A stretch of 64,000 nt of DNA from contig OX637345.1 in assembly GCA_951799405.1 (NCBI GenBank), positions 10,230,001-10,294,000 of the forward strand. The letters run 5' to 3'. This document shows, one piece after another, positions 41,290 to 53,200 of the stretch (position 1 is its first letter; each line of letters starts with the position of its first letter). Origin of the DNA: Agapetus fuscipes (lineage: Eukaryota; Arthropoda; Insecta; Trichoptera; Glossosomatidae). Below the pieces are notes generated by a model, which was not told the DNA's origin, did not search any database, and saw nothing but the letters and a program-made list of their open reading frames with translations. The translations under genes and the position numbers were made by a program.

Positions 41290-44200
41290 CTGAAAAAACA
41301 TAGAAAGTTAGAATGTTAAATGCACTCAAATGGTTACGGTTTATTCAGCTTTCATAAGCCTCACCTGCAGGTACTCTGTGGTGACCGGAGTGTCTCTATG
41401 ATGATGTGTGACGTAGGCCACTCCAATGGGCTTGTCAAGGAAGTAGGCGTAGTCTCCTCTGCGCAGGAAACCACAGACTTCTCCGTTGCGGTAAACTGTC
41501 TCCAAACCAAACAGGGGTTTCTGGAAATGAAATTATAATAGCACATACGTGGAACCTACAGTTGAGTGGAAAAGGAAGTGGCATCCAAATATGCGTCTTT
41601 GAAACAAGCGCCAGTTGGAGTCCCGTGATAACTTTTTGAAGATATATTTGAATCTGAGTTAACAGATTCCATTGAGTTAACAGTAATTATCAATTAATAA
41701 TTTATTAAAACGGATTATTATTGATAATGTTGATACTTGTTTCTGGATAAGCAATAATAGGTGGGGCAATTACAGTCCTCCTAACAAATTTAGTTTTTCA
41801 AATAAAAAAAAAGCTCTTTTTGGAGAGCACTGTTTTATGGGAATCCCACCTCACAAGGTGGCATTCTTGCAGGATATAAATTTGAATATATAACGATATG
41901 AATCTATAACTATAAAGAAGGATGTATGTATGTATGTATGTATGTATGTATGTATGTATGTATGTCCCCTATAGACTCATAAACCGCTCATCCGATTTTG
42001 ACGAAATTTTCAGGAAACATGTAACATATTCTTAGAACGAATCCTGTGAAGTTTGATGGTGATCAAATAAACAGTGGTTCTCAATTCTCGAAATTTCAGC
42101 AACGAGGTCGGTAAATTTTGAAACCACCCAATAGAAGAAGACCATTATATTCAACTACAATACATAATCTTAGTTGCAAATATACATTTACATTAAAGAT
42201 TCATATAAAATGCATGCTCACAAATAGACACATGTAAGTTCACGCTTACAAATGCTGCATGTGTACCTACTCATAATTTAAAATCCAAATCTAAAATGAA
42301 CAACCCAGTAACTTTTACTTTACGCCAACTTGAAATGGATGTTATTCAGCTCCTGAGTGGCTTGACACTCATTTCTTATGAAGGCTGAGTAAGCCTTGCC
42401 GGTATTTTATTTTGGGTTTAAAATAAACACTGAAACGGGAAATAATTTCTGACAAGTTCGGTGGGATTCTAACTCGAGATCTCGGCATGGAATGCAATCT
42501 ATCTATCTATATCAATAAAGAAGGATGTGTGTATGTATGTATGTATGTATTTATGTATGTATGTATGTATGTATGTATGTATGTATGTATGAATGTATGT
42601 TCCCTATAGACTCATAAACCGCTCATCCGATTTTGACGAAATTTTCAGGAAACATGTAACATATTTTTAGAATGAATCCTGTGAAGTTTGATGGTGATCA
42701 AATAAACGGTGGTTCTCAATTCTCAATATTTCAGCAACGAGGTCGGTAAATTTTGAAACCACCCAATAGAAGAAGACCATTATATTCAACTACAATACAT
42801 AATCTTAGTTGCAAATATACATTTACATTAAAGATTCATATAAAATGCATGCTCACAAGTAGACACATGTAAGTTCACGCTTACAAATGCTGCATGTGTA
42901 CCTACTCATAATTTAAAATCCAAATCTAAAATGAACAACCCAGTAACTTTTACTTTACGCAAACTTGAAATGGATGTTATTCAGCTCCTGAGTGGCTTGA
43001 CACTCATTTCTTATGAAGGCTGAGTAAGCCTTGCCGGTATTTTATTTTGGGTTAGAAATAAACACTGAAACGAGAAATAATTTCTGACAACTTCAGTGGG
43101 ATTCTAACTCGAGATCTCGGCATGGAATGCAGTTACTCTACCAACTAAGCTATAGACCGGACTTTTTACAAATATGGTGGATCGATATCGGTTTGGTTAG
43201 GGGTAAGCAACCTGCGGCTCACCAGCCACATGCGGCTCTTTGGATGTGAAGTTACGGCTCTTTAGCTTCATACGCAAATATAAAAAAAACACAGAATTAT
43301 ACTTCTGATCGAAAAAAACTAAATCGTTCTGAATCGATTAACGATCTCTCCGCTACTTGTACTCGCTTTTCACCCCCCACCCTCCCCCCGCCCCATCGAC
43401 GCTATTTATTGTTGGCAAAAAAACATTTGTGGCTCTTTACAAATCCAAATCCAAAATAAGATATGTATCATTTGAGATTCACATCAAATGCATTCCCATA
43501 AGCAGACACGCATAATTTCGCGCTCACACATACCGCATGTGGAACTACAATATAAAAACCCAATCTTAAATGAACATAAGCCCTGCAACTCTTGCCGACC
43601 TTCCCTGAAACAGGGGCGACATTGGCAAAGTGAACCATTTTTTACAGTATGGGTGGTCAGCCTCATACCAACCTATAAGTCAAGGAAAAACTTTGAAATT
43701 TGTAAATTGTAATTTTTGGCTCTTCCGACTCAAAAGGTTGCCGACCCCTGGCCTAGACAAAAGTTCCAAATTAAAAAATGTTATTCAAGTATTCCAAGTT
43801 GAATTTTAGAAATGTAAGAAAGCTTTTATATCCCGCACTTATAAAAAATACGATAAACGAAAGTTCGTAGGTCACAACTAGAAGACCATATTGAAATATA
43901 TTATTATTATTAAAACCTTTTATTGAAACATACTTTTAATTAAAATATACATAATATAGTTGTTTTTTCAAAAAACGCATTTCTGTAAAATTATACACTC
44001 ACCACAAATTTAAAGATCGTTTTTTTCTCGGCGGTTAAACGTCTTTCTTCTATGTGACAATGGTCCAAAGCAACCAAAATAAACAAAATGTTTGCCTTTT
44101 ACCTAACCCGGCCGTGCGACTTACAATTTTGTTGTCAATAGAAAATGTTCCGTGTGCACTACCTAAAACTTTCACTTATTGAAATAATGGATAGAGCACA

Positions 44201-47200
44201 TCTTAAATGTGGGGAAAAAATGTGAATTCACTTGGCCGGGATAAAGACAGGACAGGGAGTCAAAAATTCAACATAAATTAAACACTTTTATGGAGATAGT
44301 TGAAAAAACACTTAAGTGCATCATATTGTATGAAGCATTTTCCCCAACTGCATACGTTTCACAGTGCGGTTACATTGAAAAATATTCCTGATTGTTTGGA
44401 ATACATTTATTTCTTCACTTTGCTCAAAGAGTATAGTGATTTTTATAGATTAGTTCTTTAATTGTATGATTATAAAATTTAATTTATTGTTTATATTATT
44501 TTCTTGTATAGGTCAATATGCATCTGACCAACTATAAATATAAAATGGTTCACTCTGCCAATGTCACCCCTGTTTCAGGGAAGGTCAGCAAAGAGTTGCA
44601 GGGTGTATGTTCATTTGAGATTTGGGTTTTTATGTTGTAGGTTCACACGCAGAATGTGCAAGTGTGAACTTATACGTGTCTGCTTGTGGGCATGCACTTA
44701 ATGTGAATTCCAAATGTAACAATTATATCCATGCAACTTAGAATAGATTAGATGAGTGACGTTACATAGCCGATTTTTTTATCTTAAATATAAATGGAGC
44801 ACCGCAATCGATTTTCCCTATGCTTGGCTCTGCTGCTTAACAGTTGTACCTAGACCTTTTTTTTTAGAAAACGTGAAGATTAACCTAGAGATAAATTGTG
44901 TGAAGCTTGATTCCGATTAGCACACTTTTTTTTTTATCCTGTTGTTTCCTCTTTTATCTGTAGAAAAAAATTGATACCACATGCCCAAATGGCGTAGTGA
45001 AACACGCCGGGTACTGCTAGTGATATATATAACTAAAGAAAGCCTTTGAACTTTCATTGATAAACATTTTTGAATTCAAAACTATTTTCTCACACAACAT
45101 CATCCTTATGCCCGCTTTCCACTGCGAGCGGAGCGGACTCCATACGGACTCCGCTCGACTAGCAACAGTAATGCCCGCTTTCCACTGCGAGCGGGAAATA
45201 GCTGAGCGGGAGCGGGAAATATGTAGCTGAGCGGAGCGTAGTGAAATAGTTTTGGCCTTCCATTGCGAAAGAGTTTTAAAAAATAATGGTATTTGCCTTC
45301 CACAGCCAACGAGCTCGACGGAGTGAGCTAGGCGGGAAATGAGATGAGTCAGATGAAAGAGTCGTTTGCCTTCCATCTACAGCGGGCTTAGCGGAGCCAA
45401 CTAGGCAACGTGACAGCTCGTTGCAGCCTACGCCCAGATCAAACGTTTTAATTATTAATAAAAAAAGTTTTTTTTTGTTTCGAAAAATAAAAAGTAATGT
45501 ATTATTTTGCTTTAATACATAAAAAGTAGATGTTAGAAATAAAACATACATTTTAATTTTTATAAAATAATATAATTTACTGTTGCTAGTCGAGCGGAGT
45601 CCGTACGGAGTCCGCTCCGCTCGCAGTGGAAAGCGGGCATTAATTTCATAGAAGTGCTTCCACCGACAGCGAGTGAGCGGAGCGGACTGAGCGAGTACAA
45701 AGAGTTACAAAAGTGGTCGTAGAGTTGAGCGAGTTTCCAGCGGACTCTGTACGGACTCCGCTCGACTAGCAACAGTAAATTTCATAGAAGTGCTTCCACC
45801 GACAGCGGAGTGAGCGGAGCGGACTGAGCGAGTAAAAATGAGTCCGCTGTGTCATGGTCTCGGCCGCTAGTTTTCAACTGACTCCGCTCCCCCGTGCCCC
45901 CCGCGCCAACCCCCGCAGTTGCATGACAGTTGCTATTACAAGAAATGTGAAAGTACCCCGCGATAAAACACATCATACATGATTTACAAAAACACATCAT
46001 ACATTATTTTATAAATTTGAAAATATTAAAATGTATGTTTTATTTCAAACATCTACTTTTTATGTATTAAAGCAAAATAATACATTACTTTTTATTTTTC
46101 GAAACAAAAAAAAACTTTTTTATTAATAATTAAAACGTTTGATCTGGGCGTAGGCTGCAACGAGCTGTCACACACTGTCATGTCGCCTAGTTGGCTACTC
46201 TGTGGGCTCCGCTAAGCCCGCTGTAGATGGAAGGCAAACAACTCTTTCATCTGACTCATCTCATTTCCCGCCTAGCTCACTCCGTCGAGCTCGTTGGCTG
46301 TGGAAGGCAAATACCATTATTTTTTAAAACTCTTTCGCAATGGAAGGCCAAAACTATTTCACTACGCTCCGCTCAGCTATTTCCCGCTCCCGCTCAGCTA
46401 TTTCCCGCTCGCAGTGGAAAGCGGGCAATGTTATTTATAGTATCTTAATAAAAAATCGCTTCTGTGTTATACACAAAACACGGAAGCGATTGTCTGTTAC
46501 TTACTTACTTACTTTGCGTGTCCAGAACCACCTATGTGAGGTGTCTCCAGTGACTAGCATTTTTCACCACTTAAGGGGCACACTGACATACGTTCAGAGT
46601 CCTGGATATCCCCGCAGTCACACAGGGTGTCGTGTCCACGGTCAAGTACCTTCAAGTGCAGGATAAACCTTTGAAGGTTTGTCCTGCACTTTGTCACCCC
46701 AGTACTGAGTCTGTTGAAAGCTTTCAAGATATTGTATGGTAGATGGTTGCCTGGTGGGAGGGTCTCCGCTGGTTCCATCCAATTTCTACCATCCCTCCAC
46801 AGTCTCAGGCGCCTCTGTTCTTGCGTGACGGTGAGCTCTTCAAAAGTGTTTATAAATGCCGTCCTGGGCTGGAAGTCTTATCACCACGGTAATTCTTACC
46901 TAACGAATATCGTTAATATTTGTACGAAGACCTGTCATTCCAAGATGGCCGCAAGTGAACAGCTGATTAGTCTTCATACAAATATTACTGATATCCGGTA
47001 GGTAAGGATTACCGTGTTGATCAGACTTCCAGCCCTGGAGTTGAGTCTGTTGGAGGCATAAGAAGGTAATGAGCTGTTTTCTGGACCTTGACGTCCAGCG
47101 TGAAGAAAGCGTATCTCTTCATGACGCCGTGTGCGCGCTGCTGCTTGACCCTCTCCTTGCCCGTGTAGTCGCCCTCCCTCCTGCAGGTGAAGCCCAGCCC

Positions 47201-50200
47201 CGCCTCCACGGGGGTGTCGTCAGGGCGCACGTCTGCGTTCCACAGGTGGTAGCCTGGACAATAAACATTCATTAACGAGAGTTGATTTATTTTTTGTTAT
47301 TATTTTTTTTCAGAGTTTTTTGCACTTATTCTTATCCTGACATACTTCGCTCAGTTCATTAATATTCCTGATTGTTTTCCCACATTTCCTTCTTTTACAT
47401 TTAATCTGTAAATCTCTAAACTTCTTCTTATTCTTGTTATAGATCTGTGATCTGTTTATTGTGGAACTCCCTCCTGTGATACAGAAGCCCAGCTGTTTTT
47501 CCATCTTTTGGGAGGGCGACCTGCTAGACGCTGGTCGTCCGGTATCTCCTGTGCTAGGACTCGGGCTATCCTTCCTTTGTTCATGCGGTCTATATGGTCC
47601 CTCCAGAACCGTCTCCTCTTCCTGCTGCATCTGACGATGCTTCAGTATCGCACATGCTTCTGATTTCTGAGTTCCTCAATCGGTCTCTCAGTGTTTGTGC
47701 AGCAATGGTGCGGAGTGTTTTCATCTCAGAATCTCTAAACAATTTTACTAATTTTACCAAGGCATTCTTTTCTCGGTCTTCCTCTTTTAAAAAAAACAGA
47801 TCTATGAAGAGTAATGCAATTCACCAACATATTTAGCCCAGCCAGAAATAGGTATTATTAACATTATCAATTAATAAATCCTAATTTAATATTTTAAGCA
47901 AATTATTGATTAATAACTAGCCAATGACATTTGTTGAACTACGGTCAAAGTTATTGTCGATAGGACATGACGCAAGCAGGGTTTGAACCGGCGTTGTGTC
48001 AATAACTCATATTCAAGTGCCAACGCCCTATCCCCTTGACCATCCCAGCGACATTCCCCTCTTGTTTCTTACATTTCCCCAATAAATATTCTTAGTCAAG
48101 CGCTCTTTCTAGTCCATTCATTCCAAATTGTAGTTAGGATACAAAAACACATTTATGTTTGTAAGTGCAATTTGAATTGCATAATATTTGTTAAATCAGA
48201 TAAGTTGCACAACCCTTCTCTGCACTGAGAGCCGTAAGTGCCCTCCAGCCGGCCTTCCTCCAGCCCGGCACTTTGCTGAGCTGCTGCAGCAGCTGGTGCA
48301 GCCTCTCCGGGGGCGCGTGCATCTCCCAGCCCAGCTCCCCTGCCCAGCCCACGCGCAGGAAGCGGCAGGAAGACAGCGCGCGGTGACTGCTCACCGGGAA
48401 CTCCTCGTTGCTCAGCTGCACGTCCAGGGCCTCCTCAAGGATGTCGCGGCTGGAAGAAAACATTGGAGCTAAAGCATAATGCAGTGTAATTTATTATTTT
48501 TATATACGAGTTATATAGTTAAAGTCTGTACACAAAATTTACTTATTTCATCCCACTTTTATTTTTGAGATCCCACATTTTTTCATATCAAGATTAGAGG
48601 TTATGAAATCATGCCCAAAGAGGGCGTTCACCACAACATATCATCATCATCAATGGCATGGTGGCGCGGTGTGGGTTTTGGCTTCCTTGACCAACCAAAG
48701 CCATTGCTGCCTATCCAACACCTTCTTCCTCAAGTTCTATACTCCTACCACACAGCAGTCTGCCACCACTTTGTCCAGCCTGCACACTATCCTGCGCTCC
48801 TTTAGGTCCTCCATCACAACCATCCCCATGAGGAGGTGACATCAGTGAGAGTGACCTTGAGCCCCAGCTGGTTGATAATCTTCTGCATGTTTGTGGGAGG
48901 TGACATCAGTGAGGATGACCTTGAGCCCCAGCTGGTTGATGATCTTCTGCATGTTTGTTACCTGTTGGGTCCCTGCAGAGCCAGGATGCCCATGTGGGAG
49001 GTGACATCAGTGAGAGTGACCTTGAGCCCCAGCTGGTTGATGATCTTCTGCATATGGCTGAGCACGTGCTGAGCAGAGAAGCCGCTCGTCACTATGTAGA
49101 AGCCCCGGCCCTGCGAGCAAATGATCATAAAAACTACTGCACAGTCAAAGAACTGTCTCTTTGATTTTCTTTTCTTTTTAAATACTCAGTATTTCTTCTA
49201 AAAATTCTAACCTCCCAACACCAATCCTACTAACACTTCCCTTAGGTCTCACTAGAACTTAGATTGTTTTTTTACTATATGAATGGTGTATAAATAAAAA
49301 ATAATGTACCTAATCGATAGTGAGGCGTAAGGGAAGTGTTTGCAGGATTGATGAATAGCTGCTTAATCTATAAATAAATTGAACAGGGAAATTATGAAAT
49401 TAGTCAATGGGAAAATTACCAGAAACTTTCAAATATAAATAAAATTAATTAACCTAATACAATTTGTTCAATTTGTTCAGATATCCATAGAAAATTCAAG
49501 AGCTCAAATACTGCTGCAGGGACAGGTCTCGGATCCCTTTGAGATCAGTTCAGGCCTAAAGCAGGGTGACGCCCTTTCTCCATTGCTCTTCAACCTAGCC
49601 TTAGAAAAGGTTGTGAGAGAAACCAAACCTGTGTATGGTGGAATCACCATAGGAAGTACCATTAGGCTGCTGGGATATGCGGATGATGTGGTGCTTCTGG
49701 GAGAGAACGCTGCACAGCTCCGGGCGCTCTTCTTACCAATGGAGAGAATGGCAAGGAGGATAGGATTGAGAATTAATGAGGGGAAAACTGAATACTTGCC
49801 TGTGGCGCGGCGGGATATTCAAGAAGATTTGAATGTAGATAATTACAAGTTTAAGAACTGCAATTCATTCAAATACTTGGGTACCCTTATAAATGACAAA
49901 AATATCCTATCCTCAGAATTACATGCCCGAATTCACTCCGGCAATAATGCTTTTTTTGGCCTTAGAGGGCTATTGTGCTCAAAATGGCTATCCCGCTCCA
50001 CAAAATTCAAGATTTACACTTCCATTGTTCGGCCAGTTGTGTTGTATGGATGCGAAGCCTGGAGTCTGACTCAAAAACAAGAAAAATCTCTCCAGGTCTT
50101 TGAGAACAAAATGCTTCGTCGCATTCTCGGACCTGTATTTGAAGATGACAGGTGGCGTATCCGGACCAACGCGGAGCTGATGTCCGTGTTTCAAGATGCT

Positions 50201-53200
50201 AACATAGTGTCGGTAATGAAATCAAGAAGACTCCAGTGGGCCGGACATGTAGCACGTGCAGAGGACTCCAGGATCATTAGAACAGTCTTGGATGGTGCCC
50301 CTTCAGGTGTTAGACCACTCGGACGTCCCAGGATGCGGTGGGCAGACAACATTGAAGCCGATGCCGAAATTCTGGGAGTGAGGGGACCATGGAGGGAAGC
50401 TGCACAAGACAGAGAGTCCTGGAGGATTGTGGTGCGGGAGGCCCTGAGCCTTCAAGGCTTATGAGCCGAAGAAAGTAAAGTAAAGTAAGTAATACAATTT
50501 GCTTTTTATTTTTTTTAAAATGAAAGGTTACAAAGTGAATGCCTCATCAATTAATAATAAAATTAATGATGTTTACGATGTCTGGTCGATAGCTTAGTTG
50601 GTAGAGTGCTCGCATTCTACCCCGTGAGCTCGGGTTCGAATCCCACCGAGGAGGGTGTCAGAAATGATTTCCTATTTCGGTGTTTATTTCAAACCCCATA
50701 ATAAAAATACCGGAAAGGTTTACTCAGCCTTCACAAGAAATGAGTACCAGCCCCCTTGGGAGCTGGGAAACCCCCACTTAAACTGAAGTGGTTGGCGTAA
50801 GGCCGGCCCCCTTACCTGTAAAAATAAATAGGTTCAACTCGCCACATGCGACCCCTTCGGGGATAACGTGGCAAGAAGTTACACTATATGTGTAGTTTAG
50901 TTGCGTTGCGTTTACGATATCAAACTGAAAACCTAAATTGTGAGATGGTGTATGTGACAGATTTCAAAGTTTCATTATTCATCACCAAACTTTTTACATG
51001 AATATTTTTTATGCAGATTTATTCAATCAACAACTAATTTATAGGACATATTATTTTTGAAGGGAAATCTCTCTACGAAATTATTGTTTATTTTTCCCAC
51101 TTACATTTCTTTATATTTGTGATATACCTACGTAGTCCTGTTGGATCTGTTGCTGGTACATGGGAGCATGAGATTTCATAAGTCATACATTTCACCCCTG
51201 TCTACCATGGGCTTCTTCAGAAGGATGGTGATGTAACTTTTCTGTACACATACTTGTACATTGCATAGTTGTTTTTCATCATAAGGTTATTTTTCTTCCA
51301 ATGAGAGGGGAAAACCTTATTGGACCCCCTGTGGTCCGCCCAGGCAAGACACAACAGTAGCGTGTGCTCCGCGTCATCATTTGCTGAGTCGCAGTGCCAG
51401 CATGCTGCAGTTGCTTCTTTTCCTATCCGGTGTTGATAGAATCCGAAACAACCGTGTTCACTCAGCATCTGCGTGAGCCGGTAGTTCAGGCTGTTTATGC
51501 TAGCTTCATGAGGCTGCCCACTATTATCTGTCTCACCTTGAAGATGGGCTCGTGCAGCTTGCCCGTGCCCTCGTCCAGCACGCTCACAGTGAGATCTGCC
51601 TCCACTCCGCCGCACTCATTCAGCGCACACGTGTACACCACTTTACTGGAAACACAACAAATAATCAGCGTCAGCCTTTTCAAACCAAACAAATTAATCA
51701 TATTTTTTATGGTTTATGTTTTAACACTGAAAATTCATTGTTAATAAAATAAATTATAAAACTTTAAAGAGTAAAGTAGTACTTTTTACGACACTGTTTT
51801 AAAAAAAAAAAATGTAACATTGAGGATTCACATTATATGCATTCTCACAAGCAGAGACATATAATTATATATATTTTTTTTATGGTTTGTGTATTAAGAG
51901 CGCTCTTGAAGATTTGTAATTTTAAAATTCGCGTTCGTTTGGTTCGTATTTCTGCCAGAGCAGCGCTCTTCACGCTGTACATAAATTCGTCTTGGCAGTT
52001 CGTTCCTATTAGGTATATTAACTTATAATATCTGTGGACTAGAAACTATTTTAACCAAAATAGACAAAGGTATATATCTGTCTCAACTTACTTACGAAAA
52101 TGGTCATTAGTAATAAAAATAACAAAGAACTTCACAGTTGCATTTCATTAGTAATAAAAATAACAAAGAACTTCACAGTTGCATTTCCATGTGTACAAAA
52201 AACTCGGCAGAACGAAAAAAAAATCTTGAATGTTGGTACCATTTCAAATAACGGCTGCGACTAGACCGAAAATAGCTAGAGTTGACAGATAACACACGTT
52301 ATAAATATTATGATCGCCAAAATTCGTGCCAAAAAACTTTATCACTCATTTCATTAAAACCACTGCAACGTGTGACAGGAGAGAAACGCAAGTGGTAGCA
52401 TGTCAATGATTTAGTTCTTGTTTGCCGTATAGACCATTAAGCTAATTTTACATGAGCAATGTTTGCATGTGTACTGGACCAATGTGTCTTGAAAACAGGA
52501 AATTTATTTCAAAAATATTTCAAACAACTCTCACATTCTCGAATTTTACGTTTTTTCTTAGCTCAGATTGTGTAAAATTTGATTCTTAAGAGATTAAAAA
52601 GTCATATTTGACAGAATTGGTCTATAGGGCAAACAAGAACTGGGGGAGCGAAGATGTATCACATCAGCAAGTAAGTTTCCGCTCCTCTATGTAATAACTC
52701 ATGGGTAGCTATGTCCCACATTTTTTCTACGCCATTTTTAATGCAATGCAGATAGGCTCAACCTTTTCAATTGTTGTATAAATTACATCACAAATATTTC
52801 ATATTTCAAAAGAGGAAAGAGCGGTACTAAAAATGTATTTAATTGTATGGGTAGACTGAGATGTGAATAAAAGATGAAATATCTATTAACTTCCTTAGTT
52901 TTATTTTATCAAAGAAATAATAGTTTCAAAATTTATATTTTTAGTAATAATAATATCAGGATGATTTATTTTGCGAGCGCTGTTTTGTGTAAATTACACC
53001 TCAAGAGCCCTCAGCGAGCTTGGTCGTCGCTAAAGAAAGCGTCGATTCTCAATCAAGACCAAGTTGCTGTAGAGCTGGATGAACTTTGGTGACGGGTCTT
53101 TGTAATGGTTTGTGTATTTCCAGTATATTAATTCATTAGAACTTTGAAAAACATGTAAATAAAAAAAAACAAGTTTTTAGTTACTCGTATTAGCGTAACT

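Larger units (their letters stand above)
42498..45020 (+). mobile_element. Candidate non-autonomous Helitron
   Basis: The left boundary is A/TCTATCTATCTATATC. The right boundary is TACTGCTAG/T, preceded by a short hairpin (GGCGT..ACGCC at about 44990-45008). TC start, CTAG end, 3' hairpin about 12 bases before the end, and insertion between A and T are the four Helitron hallmarks. No Rep/helicase is present; hAT-like and SINE-A elements lie inside. Linking this 5' end to this 3' end is inference. Confidence 0.45.
41521..47086. other. SARDH intron of 5.6 kb packed with repeats
   Basis: Contains a SINE-D tail scrap (41640-41800), a 600-bp tandem duplication, a possible Helitron, a hAT-like element, SINE-A copies, a fold-back cluster, a LINE fragment and a MITE, each listed separately. 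No additional exon was found, and the flanking exon phases fit directly. Confidence 0.8.

Noticed and set aside
45017..45376. 119-codon minus ORF and its mirror at 46227-46448
   Set aside because: Both come from the arms of the GAGCGG fold-back element and repeat WKAG-like words from repeated DNA.
41521..47086. Extra SARDH exon in the long intron
   Set aside because: Flanking exons join in phase with conserved spacing (FTLDVK to KPLFGLE), leaving no missing segment.
50580..50655. tRNA gene
   Set aside because: Flanked by a 9-bp target duplication and followed by a SINE-C body also seen at 19861, so it is a retrotransposed SINE.
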